This document shows, one piece after another, positions 53,684 to 61,497 of a DNA stretch of 64,000 nucleotides. Positions within the stretch are counted from its first letter, which is position 1, and the number at the start of each line of letters is the position of its first letter. The notes beneath the pieces are model-generated. The model made no database searches, had not been told where the DNA came from, and saw only the letters and a list, made by a program, of their open reading frames with translations. This DNA is from Streptomyces aurantiacus (GTDB lineage: Bacteria > Actinomycetota > Actinomycetes > Streptomycetales > Streptomycetaceae). The DNA lies in the NCBI RefSeq assembly GCF_027107535.1, contig NZ_CP114283.1, positions 4,154,001 through 4,218,000 of the forward strand. Direction: 5' to 3'. The position numbers were made by a program, and so were the translations under genes.

Positions 53684-54430
53684 ATGAACGGACACGAGAG
53701 CCAAGGAACAGCCTTCGGCCTGAGGTCGCTGCAGACGCGCGCCTTGATGCGCGAGGCCGGGAAGGCGAAGCGGCTCTTGGCAGCGGGGGAGTGGCGCCCT
53801 TCCACGGCGGACTCCGAAGCCGCGGCGTCCGTCCTGGACCGCCTCGCGGCCCCGCTCCCTGACCGGCGGGCAACGACCGCATCAATGCCGGCCACAGACC
53901 GGGACCGGCGACTTCAACGTCTCCTGCGCACGACCCTCCACCACCTCGACGCAGGAGCCGTGAGCCCGCCCTCAGCCGCTCTCCTGGCCGCGGTCGCCCG
54001 CGCATTCCTGCCTTGGTACGCCACCCCGAACCCGCCGGGCGCAGCGGCGGCCCCGAGGTACGGGGCTCCGGCGGGAACGGCAGACGGCCCGGCCGGGCCA
54101 CCGACGGCGGCCGGCGAGGCCTTGCTCCCCGATCTGACCGCACTGTTCGCTGCGTTGGCCGCCACGAGCGGGCCCGGCACCGCTTCGCTCACGCCCCCGG
54201 CCGAGTCCTGGCAGCTCCCATACGCCGGCCGATTCCGTCGTTATGGCAGACCCGCTGCCGGGGTGTGGACGGCTGAGACCGTCGCCTGCCCGGCGTGTGG
54301 AGGTACAGACGGTCCGTGGACCGTGACGAGCGACTGGCGGCTGATCTCGCTGGGCTGCCAATGCGGGATGACGACCCACGAGCACGGCCTCGCCTTTTCC
54401 GAAGTCTGGCTTCTCCTACCGGATATGTGA
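53684..54430 (+). CDS. Hypothetical protein with C-terminal zinc-ribbon-like motif
   Basis: 248 residues from ATG 53684, GGGGGAG 4 bases upstream. The N-terminal ~60 residues are helical (RALMREAGKAKRLLAAGEW), a Pro/Ala/Gly-rich linker fills the middle, and a second helix-rich section precedes four cysteines: ACPACGGTDGPW and LGCQCGMTTHEH, suited to one zinc ion. The longer frame to 53243 is not supported. No function known; the Zn site suggests nucleic acid or protein binding. Confidence 0.7.
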   Translation: MNGHESQGTAFGLRSLQTRALMREAGKAKRLLAAGEWRPSTADSEAAASVLDRLAAPLPDRRATTASMPATDRDRRLQRLLRTTLHHLDAGAVSPPSAALLAAVARAFLPWYATPNPPGAAAAPRYGAPAGTADGPAGPPTAAGEALLPDLTALFAALAATSGPGTASLTPPAESWQLPYAGRFRRYGRPAAGVWTAETVACPACGGTDGPWTVTSDWRLISLGCQCGMTTHEHGLAFSEVWLLLPDM

Positions 54431-54682
54431 CGAGGCGTCGATCAGCCAAGTCGTCCAAGTGACGCGGACGTAACTGGCTCCATCGCAAGCGCGCGCCTCC
54501 ACACAACTGCCGCGCGGGTGCGAGCACGTCCCGCGCGCCTGACCGGCATGCCTAGCGAATGCCCTGTGTCCAGGACTGCTCTTTCGCGAATTTGCCCTTT
54601 CGTTCTTGGGAGCGGTTGTACCGTATCTGTCCTCTTGTCGGCCCTGTGTGGGCGTTGGGGTGGATACGGGAGGCGGCCTCGC

Positions 54683-54721
54683 CGGTCGTGGGGCCCTTCA
54701 GGGTGAAGGGCCCCACGACCG
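54683..54721. terminator. Very strong hairpin between convergent genes
   Basis: Perfect 18-bp arms (54683-54700 and 54704-54721) around a 3-base loop, 6 bases from the minus-strand stop at 54728 and 253 bases past the plus-strand stop at 54430. It probably terminates both. Confidence 0.8.
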
Positions 54722-54727
54722 CGGCGA

Positions 54728-55150
54728 TCAGCTGTCGTTGCCGTGGTTGTCCCGTGACTGCGTGGGGTGGTTCTCCAAGGTGCTCCGGTGGACCGTTGCG
54801 GCGAGCTTTGTCAGGTCCTTGGGGGTGATCTTCTCCGACAGGAGGTCCTCGCGTGCGAACTGCCGTACTTCCCGCAGCACTGTGCGCAGGGTCAGGCGCC
54901 AGATCAAGGCACGGACGAGGTGGGGAGTGTGAGGGGCGATGGTGCCGGTCACCGCGACGACGCCGACGCTCCCGGCCACGACCGCGGCCCACACCGGGCT
55001 GTGGCTCAGCAGACTCCAGGAGAGGGCCGCGCTGGAGAGGCCGGAGCCGGCCAGTGCGGTGACGTGGACGAATCGCTGCGGGCGGTGGGAGCAGTGCTGT
55101 TCGCCCTCGGCGGGGGAGGCGGTGCGGTTGTGCTGGATGCGACGGGACAT
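54728..55150 (-). CDS. Small membrane protein beside the sigma-factor gene
   Basis: 140 residues from ATG 55150 (MSRRIQHN). It has one long hydrophobic region (VTALAGSGLSSAALSWSLLSHSPVWAAVVAGSVGVVAVTGTI) that would make two close helices, then a basic amphipathic stretch (VRALIWRLTLRTVLREVRQFARED) and a polar tail. No family recognised. Divergently transcribed from the membrane-tethered sigma factor with 134 bases between starts. Confidence 0.65.
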   Translation of the reverse strand: MSRRIQHNRTASPAEGEQHCSHRPQRFVHVTALAGSGLSSAALSWSLLSHSPVWAAVVAGSVGVVAVTGTIAPHTPHLVRALIWRLTLRTVLREVRQFAREDLLSEKITPKDLTKLAATVHRSTLENHPTQSRDNHGNDS

Positions 55151-55284
55151 GGAGTCCTCCGTTGATGCCGTGAGGTATCGGACGGAGGCCCAGGGCCGAG
55201 AAACGGGGCGTTTCCCGGAGTTCACGAAGATTCTTTTGCGGGAGTTCGTGAGTTGCTGTCGCGGCTCACACGAGGGGAGTGACC

Positions 55285-57825
55285 GTGGGGGACCGTGCAG
55301 AGCCGGACAACGAGCCCGTCAGCGACCGGGAACTGGTCGGCTGGGCGCTGGACGCGTCCCAGCCACGACGCCGCAAGAAGGCGCTGGAGATGATCGCAGA
55401 ACGCTATTTACAAGACGTGATGGTGTCGACGGCGCGCCGGATGGGGGACGCGGAGGCGGCGTCCGATGTCACACAGCAGACCTTCACCGATGTCTGCGAC
55501 AAGCTGATGAAGGGGGAGGGCCCGCAGAATCCGGATCGCCTCGGTGGCTGGCTGCACAACTTCAGCCGCAACCGCGAACGCAACCACTACAAGCGCCGTG
55601 AGGCGACCCGGGAACGTTCTCGCCCGGCCGATGACCACGACGATGAGTTCGGTTCGGGCGTCTCCCGGGTGGGGGTGGCGCGTGACGACGAGGAGCGACT
55701 GGCTCAGGCCCGGGGCATCGCCGGCCGGGTGGCGCGCACGCTCGCGGCGGACGAGCAGGAGATCTACCGGCTCTACTACGAGCAGGAGCTCTCGGTCGCG
55801 GAGGTGACGGAGCAGCTCACCCTCTCCGGCCGGAAGCTGTCGCAGAAGACCGTCCAGAACAAGGTCACGCGGGTGGCGGCGGTCGTCGCGACCGGCTTCG
55901 AGGCGTATCTCCTTGTGCAGCACGACCGAACGTCGTGCGGACGGCTGACCGCCATCATCGGCCGGTACCCGCAGGAGTTCGGCAGCGAAGTGCGGGATCA
56001 CGTGCTCAAACATGCTCGCAAATGCGCCGATTGCGGAAGCTGCACGGTGTGTCCCACCTGCCGGGTGCGGGACGTCCTGGCCATCAGCACGTGCGAGAAG
56101 TCCACCGGCTGCCGGCGCTGCCTGGTGTGCGACAGCGAGCGAGTGGATCTGAAGGCCCAGTGGGCGCCGGCCCTCGTCCTTCTCCTGTTCCTCCGCCCGG
56201 TCCGGACCGTGGTCCTCCAAGCCGTCAATCAGGCCTGGTCCGAGGCCATCTCCGTGCTGTCGTCACCGCCGGCCAACCCGCCCAGCAGCCCTCCCGGGCC
56301 ACCGTCTGCCGTCGGTCCGCTGCGCCGCCCTGCGGCCAGGACGGCCAAGGTCGCCACAGCAGCTGTGGCCACCGCGGCCGTCGTCGCGGGAGCGCTGCTG
56401 CTCACCCGCCCCGAAACGAACTCCTCGCCGCAGACGGCCCCGGTGGCCGCCACCATGCCGACCATCGCGTACGCCACGGACAAGGAGGTCCGCGTCCAGA
56501 CCAGGGAAAGGAACACCACCGTCGACAGGGTGCCGGCCGGCAGCACCGTCACCGATCTGATCTGGTCAGCCGACCGCCGCCGCCTGGGCTGGCTCGTCAG
56601 ACCCGCCCAGGGCACGGCCGCCACCCTGCACACCAGGGACCTGTCCACCGGCCGGAACCGCACCTGGGACTGCCAGAACTGCTCCGGAATCGCCTTTCAG
56701 GGCGCGAACTTGGTCAGCGTTCAGCAGGGCGCTCAAATCCTGTCCCACCCGCCCACCGGCAAGGCCCCCAAGACCCTGGAACTCCAGGGCCTAGACACCA
56801 CCACCACCTGGCAACTGTTCCTCGTCGGCAGCACGGCGGCCGACAGCGCACTGCTGATCTTCGCGATGGACGACAACGTCAGTGGGGCAGACGCCAACAA
56901 GCTGTTCCGGATGGCCGCCAACAAGATGGTGACGACGGTCGTCGACGACGCTCTCCGTCACATTCCCGGCGGCGCCCGTCAGGCCGGCCAGTACACGGTG
57001 GTCAGCCGGGACGGCGCACAGTTCGCCTACGGGGGCAATGACTCGGGCGGCGACCCCTGTGTGGCCTCGGACGGTGTGACCGTCGTAGACCTCGACACCG
57101 GCAAACACACCACCACTGCCCTGGCCGACGACGACGCGTCCCGTCGTCTGCGGATCACAGGAGTCTGGTTCGGCCCGAAGGGCGAGGTGTGGGCCAGCGC
57201 CTTCCGGCAGCCGGCCGAGGCCTGCGTCGCGTACGGGGAAGAGGCGGCGGCCCGACGGCAGCGCACAGTCGTCTACCGCCTGGACGACGGGACCTGGACC
57301 AAGTCCGATCAGGAAGCAGTCATGGCCCAGCCGGCCGAGGACGGGTGGAGCGCCCGGCGCGCCGGGACCGCAGGGCTCAACGACTACCGGCCGCCGGCCT
57401 CACCGCTTGTCGTCACCAACTCCAAGAATCAGCGGGTTCCTCTCGACGACTCCGTCACGGTCTTCGCCTGGGCTCCAAGCGACTCGAAACCCGCCCCGGT
57501 TCTGGGGACCTTGTGGGGCCCGTACCAGAAGGGGTACGGGCTGCCCAAGCCCACCACGGTCTACAACGGCGGCAGTCCGTCAGGGATGGTCCGTGACGTG
57601 ACCTGGACGTCCTGGGGTGGTGAGCGGGCCACCGGCACGGGAGAGGCCATCTACGTCACCGGTGAGGCGTCCGTGGCCGACAGCCCTTGGGAGAAGAGCA
57701 CCGTCGTCGCCTTCGACCTGGGGGACTGCTTTGGCGTCCGGACCTACCGGAAGGTCAGCTGGTTCCATCCGCAGCGCAACGAGCGCTTCGATGAGAGCCG
57801 GTACATGAACGTGTGCACAGGCTGA
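55285..57825 (+). CDS. ECF-type sigma factor fused to anti-sigma-like zinc motif, membrane helix and extracytoplasmic domain
   Basis: 846 residues. Numbered from GTG 55279: sigma region 2 at ~20-105 (ALEMIAERYLQDVMVSTARRMGDAEAASDVTQQTFTDV), linker, region 4 at ~150-205 (LAADEQEIYRLYYEQELSVAEVTEQL). From 241 there is HVLKHARKCADC, the H-x3-C-x2-C of zinc-binding anti-sigma domains, followed by a cluster of six further Cys to residue 284. A Pro-rich stretch, one membrane helix at ~356-376, then ~470 residues of beta-rich repeats resembling a propeller (TDLIWSADRRRLGWLV, YTVVSRDGAQFAYGG). It looks like a single-chain sigma, anti-sigma and sensor. GTG 55285 is favoured since AGGGGAG is 5 bases upstream of it and overlaps GTG 55279. 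Confidence 0.85.
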   Translation: MGDRAEPDNEPVSDRELVGWALDASQPRRRKKALEMIAERYLQDVMVSTARRMGDAEAASDVTQQTFTDVCDKLMKGEGPQNPDRLGGWLHNFSRNRERNHYKRREATRERSRPADDHDDEFGSGVSRVGVARDDEERLAQARGIAGRVARTLAADEQEIYRLYYEQELSVAEVTEQLTLSGRKLSQKTVQNKVTRVAAVVATGFEAYLLVQHDRTSCGRLTAIIGRYPQEFGSEVRDHVLKHARKCADCGSCTVCPTCRVRDVLAISTCEKSTGCRRCLVCDSERVDLKAQWAPALVLLLFLRPVRTVVLQAVNQAWSEAISVLSSPPANPPSSPPGPPSAVGPLRRPAARTAKVATAAVATAAVVAGALLLTRPETNSSPQTAPVAATMPTIAYATDKEVRVQTRERNTTVDRVPAGSTVTDLIWSADRRRLGWLVRPAQGTAATLHTRDLSTGRNRTWDCQNCSGIAFQGANLVSVQQGAQILSHPPTGKAPKTLELQGLDTTTTWQLFLVGSTAADSALLIFAMDDNVSGADANKLFRMAANKMVTTVVDDALRHIPGGARQAGQYTVVSRDGAQFAYGGNDSGGDPCVASDGVTVVDLDTGKHTTTALADDDASRRLRITGVWFGPKGEVWASAFRQPAEACVAYGEEAAARRQRTVVYRLDDGTWTKSDQEAVMAQPAEDGWSARRAGTAGLNDYRPPASPLVVTNSKNQRVPLDDSVTVFAWAPSDSKPAPVLGTLWGPYQKGYGLPKPTTVYNGGSPSGMVRDVTWTSWGGERATGTGEAIYVTGEASVADSPWEKSTVVAFDLGDCFGVRTYRKVSWFHPQRNERFDESRYMNVCTG

Positions 57826-57941
57826 ACAACGCTGGATGTCGTCAGTCGCCTCGGTCCGACACGGTGCCGCCTCAACCGATTCCGGGCCTGGCGCTTCCCG
57901 CGTCGAGCGGTTCAAGCGTGGATCCAGAGGCGTGGGTCCGT

Positions 57942-58619
57942 TCAGCTGAAAGGAACGGCGTCGGCCGGGGCGGTGTGCCAGTTGGTCACGACCGGCTTGT
58001 CGACGGTGATGGTGTCGACCGGCAGGGAAACAGGGTTGGGGTCATCGTTGCCGACGGCGACGATGATGAAGTCCAGTTCCTTGCCGCCGTCTGCGTTGGT
58101 GGTCTTCGGGTTCACCCCGGCGTAGGCGGTGGTGTTCCCGCTCAGCTTGATCTGCTCGCCGACGGCCTGCTCCGCGGGGCCCGCCTCGGTGCCGTCGGAT
58201 CCGAACGCCACGGTCGGCAGCGCGGCGGGCAGGTAACAGGTGATGCCCGACTTCGCCTTCGCCGTGATCAGTACGTATCCGCCGGCCTGGGACTGGGACT
58301 TGGTGCTCCAGGAGATGTCGTTGGCACCGCAGCCCTGCTCGACCGGCTTCCGCTCGCCGTTGCCGGTGTCGACGCCGGAGCCGGCCCCGTCCTCGGTTCC
58401 ATTGCCTGTGGCATCGGAACCCTTGTCGGTGCCCTGGCTGCTGCCCGTGGTCGACGAGCCGGACGGGGTGGCCGCGTCGCCGGCCGGAGTGGCGGACGAA
58501 GAACCCTTCGCGGCGCCGTTGTCCGTGGCCTTGGCCGTGTCCTGGCACGCTGTCATCAGCATGGCGCCGCCCACGAGGGATGCGGAGACGAGGAAGGCCT
58601 TGCGACGGTTGCCGGACAT
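57942..58619 (-). CDS. DUF4232-domain lipoprotein
   Basis: 225 residues. Lipobox LMTAC gives lipid-anchored Cys25 after the signal MSGNRRKAFLVSASLVGGAM. A low-complexity Ser/Thr/Gly/Asp spacer runs to about residue 95. The C-terminal domain begins GCGANDISWSTKSQSQAGGYVLITAKAKSG, with ITCYLPAALPTVAFGSDGTEA, typical of DUF4232. It is outside the membrane; role unknown. ATG 58619 follows AAGGGGA at 5 bases. Converges with the sigma-factor gene (stops 116 bases apart). Confidence 0.85.
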   Translation of the reverse strand: MSGNRRKAFLVSASLVGGAMLMTACQDTAKATDNGAAKGSSSATPAGDAATPSGSSTTGSSQGTDKGSDATGNGTEDGAGSGVDTGNGERKPVEQGCGANDISWSTKSQSQAGGYVLITAKAKSGITCYLPAALPTVAFGSDGTEAGPAEQAVGEQIKLSGNTTAYAGVNPKTTNADGGKELDFIIVAVGNDDPNPVSLPVDTITVDKPVVTNWHTAPADAVPFS

Positions 58620-58991
58620 TGAATCCCCTTGGTGATCGGTGAGTTGAGGTCGAAGCGCTGTCGGCTTCTCGGCGTTTGCTTGATCACTATGAGAGGGCTG
58701 CGGGCCGAAGGGATCCCGGCGTGTTCGTTCCAGGACAACGCTGTCACAAGCCGGTGACATGATCACAGAGGCCACGCCTGGCCGCATCGTGATCAGGGTG
58801 CGAGTGCCGGGCGGCGCCGACCGGGCATGCTCGCGTTCATGCCGTCGTAGGCTGCAGCGGCTGCTAACGATCATGATGGCGCCGTAAAGAACGTCAATTG
58901 GATATCCACCGATTCCTGTGTCCCCCCTTTCCCTCCTAGGGTGTTCAACGGACGCCGACGCGGCCGGGCCCGGCCGCCTAAGGGGGGGCGC
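58620..58991. other. Divergent intergenic region
   Basis: 372 bases, no gene. AT-richer patch GTCAATTGGATATCC lies near 58894, and TAGGGT occurs at 58938-58943, 49 bases before the downstream start, possibly a -10 box, without a certain -35. Confidence 0.45.
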
Positions 58992-59492
58992 ATGAGCACA
59001 CCCGAGTACGAGCTTTGGGCCGACCGTGCTGTCCGCCGCCCGGACGACGTCCGCATGATCTCTGGTAGACGGGTCCCGCTTTCCTGGCAGATGGAGAAGC
59101 GCGCCGGGCACGTCGACCGGCTGATGAACAGGACTTTGCCCGCGGACTTCCCGGACCCGGTCGAGCGTGGAGGTGCCGGCGACGTGCTGGCTGTGCTCGC
59201 CTTGTCGGAGTCGATCCGGCGCGACCTCACTGCCTGCCGCGCGGGCGACATCCGTGAGGCCATCCTGCTCGGAGCCACCTGGTCCGAGGTCGCGGCCGCG
59301 ATCGACATCACACCGGACGAGTCCCGCGCCATCCTGCGCGACTGGACGGAGCGTCTGCACGGCCTCCACCAGATCCAGGCCGAGGCGGCCCAGGCCCAGC
59401 GGCTCGGCGCCGAGGAGGACCGCCACGCCGCGGTGCTCGCCCTGATCGAGCTGGCAGACGACCAGCGGATGGAGACCGGCAGGCATGACTGA
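58992..59492 (+). CDS. Hypothetical DNA-binding-like protein
   Basis: 166 residues. The first ~60 residues (LWADRAVRRPDDVRMISGRRVPLSWQMEKRAGHVDRLM) have no family. Near residue 90, REAILLGATWSEVAAAIDITPDESRAILRDW reads as a helix-turn-helix (a WSEVAAAIDITPDESRAIL step) and is followed by a helical Gln/Ala-rich tail. A DNA-binding or small regulatory role is possible. ATG 58992 is 4 bases after a poly-G ribosome binding site (AGGGGGGGCGC). Confidence 0.65.
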   Translation: MSTPEYELWADRAVRRPDDVRMISGRRVPLSWQMEKRAGHVDRLMNRTLPADFPDPVERGGAGDVLAVLALSESIRRDLTACRAGDIREAILLGATWSEVAAAIDITPDESRAILRDWTERLHGLHQIQAEAAQAQRLGAEEDRHAAVLALIELADDQRMETGRHD

Positions 59493-59715
59493 CCGCCTGT
59501 CCGTGGCCATTGCCTCGGTGTGGAGCGTGCGGATGTAGCCCTCCGCTCACCCCCGATTCACGCATCGAATGCAATTCCCCGGCGTCTGGCGCCTGCCGCG
59601 CGCGCCGGACGAGCACGGCCCGCACCGACGGGTGCGCGCGCAAGATGATCCACCAGCGAGGCGATGCCCGTCGGGGGTTTCGCCGAGGAGCACGTGCCCA
59701 TACGGTGGCCAGGTG

Positions 59716-60141
59716 ATGTCGATCAAGAAGTTCCAAGTCACCTTCGACTGTGCGGAACCTGAGCGCCTCGCCCGCTTCTGGTGCGAGGTGTTGGGATACG
59801 TCGTACCGCCGCCACCGGAGGGGTTTGCCACCTGGGACGACTTCAAGCGCGCCCAGCCTCCCGAGCAGCAGGACGCGTGGTTCGCCTGCAGTGATCCCTC
59901 AGGGGTGGGCCCGCGCCTGTACTTCCAGCGGGTCCCCGAAGGGAAGGCGGCCAAGAACCGGCTGCATCTCGATGTGCGGGTCGGCACCGGACTCGTGGGT
60001 GAAGAGCGCCTCGCCGCACTTGAGGCCGAGTGCGCACGACTGGTCCCGCTCGGAGCGGTACATGTGCGAACGCTGTATGACGGCAATGATGCGTGCATCC
60101 CGATGCTGGACATCGAGGGGAACGAGTTCTGTATCGACTGA
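59716..60141 (+). CDS. VOC-family (glyoxalase-like) protein
   Basis: 141 residues with two beta-alpha-beta-beta-beta modules: KKFQVTFDCAEPERLARFWCEVLGYVV, then PRLYFQRVPEGKAAKNRLHLDVRV with a metal-like His, and VHVRTLYDGNDACIPMLDIEGNEFCID for the second half. The VOC fold serves glyoxalases, dioxygenases and resistance proteins (bleomycin type); the substrate is unknown. ATG 59716 overlaps a GTG at 59713. Confidence 0.85.
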   Translation: MSIKKFQVTFDCAEPERLARFWCEVLGYVVPPPPEGFATWDDFKRAQPPEQQDAWFACSDPSGVGPRLYFQRVPEGKAAKNRLHLDVRVGTGLVGEERLAALEAECARLVPLGAVHVRTLYDGNDACIPMLDIEGNEFCID

Positions 60142-60300
60142 TGGTCCGAGAGCCTGCCCCGGTCGGTCATCGGCCATGTCCCACAGGGCGGTGTTACCGA
60201 CGCGGCAGCACCTGACGTTTCCGCAGTGCAGCTGCCTGGTGCTCGCGGGCCGTGACAAAAGTCCTTGTGCCTGCCGTCGGCAGGATGATGGGGTGGCGCG

Positions 60301-61263
60301 GTGAGCAACCATGACGAGGCGGCTGCCGTCCGGCCGTTGACCTCGGCTTGGGTCGCCCGGCATCTGGCGGCCGGGGAACGGATCGTCGGAACCGAGGCGC
60401 TGCACGGCGGCATCACCGCCGAAACGCGGCGGCTGACCATCGCCATTCGGGACGGTGGCACCCGCGACCTGGTGCTGCGGAGCTTCGTCGATCCGTTCTC
60501 CGTGGAGCGCGCAAAGGACTGGCTGAACAGGGAGGCCGACGCTCTGCCCCTGCTCGCGGAGACCGGTGTGCCGGCGCCTCGACTCGTCGCGGTGGATCCG
60601 ACCGGCGCGCAATGCGCGTATCCCTCGCTCCTCATGACACATCTGACGGGCCGGACGGTCCTCGACGACGAGGGACTGGAGGCGCGCGTCCCTCTGCTGG
60701 CCCGGCAACTCGTGGCGATCCACGAGGTGCGGCCCGCGGAACGGCCCCCGGAGTATGTGGCGTTGACGACCGCCGACACAGTGGTAGTTCCGAAGGGCGC
60801 CGACGCGGCGCTGTGGGCCGCGGCGATCGACGTGATCCGCAAACCCGCGCCGCCCTACGAAGGGCGATTCCTGCACCGGGACTTCCACCCCGGGAACGTG
60901 CTGTTCGACGTGCCGCCGGAAAGCCCGGCAGATGCCCGGATCACCGGGGTCGTGGACTGGGCGACGACCTCCTGGGGCCCGGCGGACCTCGATGTCGCGC
61001 ACTGCTCCACCAATCTCGCACTGTTGCACGGCCCGGCGTGGGGTCTGCGGTTCGCTGAGGCGTATGAGGAGGCCGGCGGGATGCTGGCCGCGGCCGCGAA
61101 CGAGCGTCTGTACTGGCGGGTGCGGGACGGGCTGGCGTGCTCGGAAGAAGTGCAGTCGGTGGCGCAGTCATGGCGCGAGGCGGGGAGGACCGAGCTGACG
61201 ACGCGAGCCGTGGTGGAGCGGCTTGACTCCTATGTCACCGCACTGATGGACGCGCCGGACTGA
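60301..61263 (+). CDS. Aminoglycoside phosphotransferase-family protein
   Basis: 320 residues from GTG 60301. Eukaryotic-like kinase fold: LHGGITAETRRLTI loop, DLVLRSFVDPF with the ATP Arg region, catalytic loop FLHRDFHPGNVLFD (HxDFHPGN) and metal-binding VVDWATTSWGPADLD (as DWxxxxxGpxxxDl). A resistance role against aminoglycosides or phosphorylation of a metabolite are both possible; many Streptomyces members act on amino sugars or choline. It lies just upstream of the convergent rph gene with 234 bases between stops. Confidence 0.9.
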   Translation: MSNHDEAAAVRPLTSAWVARHLAAGERIVGTEALHGGITAETRRLTIAIRDGGTRDLVLRSFVDPFSVERAKDWLNREADALPLLAETGVPAPRLVAVDPTGAQCAYPSLLMTHLTGRTVLDDEGLEARVPLLARQLVAIHEVRPAERPPEYVALTTADTVVVPKGADAALWAAAIDVIRKPAPPYEGRFLHRDFHPGNVLFDVPPESPADARITGVVDWATTSWGPADLDVAHCSTNLALLHGPAWGLRFAEAYEEAGGMLAAAANERLYWRVRDGLACSEEVQSVAQSWREAGRTELTTRAVVERLDSYVTALMDAPD

Positions 61264-61497
61264 GCCGAAACAACTCGGGGCCCGGGCACGGCGGCGAGCG
61301 CCGACCCGGGCTGCCACGTCCGGCAGCGGAGCGGATCCCACACCGTCGAACGACGCTGCCACTCCCCGTAAGACACTCTCCAGGCTCAGAGCCATGACGG
61401 GTCGTGTGCGCACGGCGGGCGGCGAGCGTGGGACGGCCATGAACTGATGGCGTTGCTTTCGCCGGACGCTACCGGCGGGCCTTCTCGGTGTGGTCCG

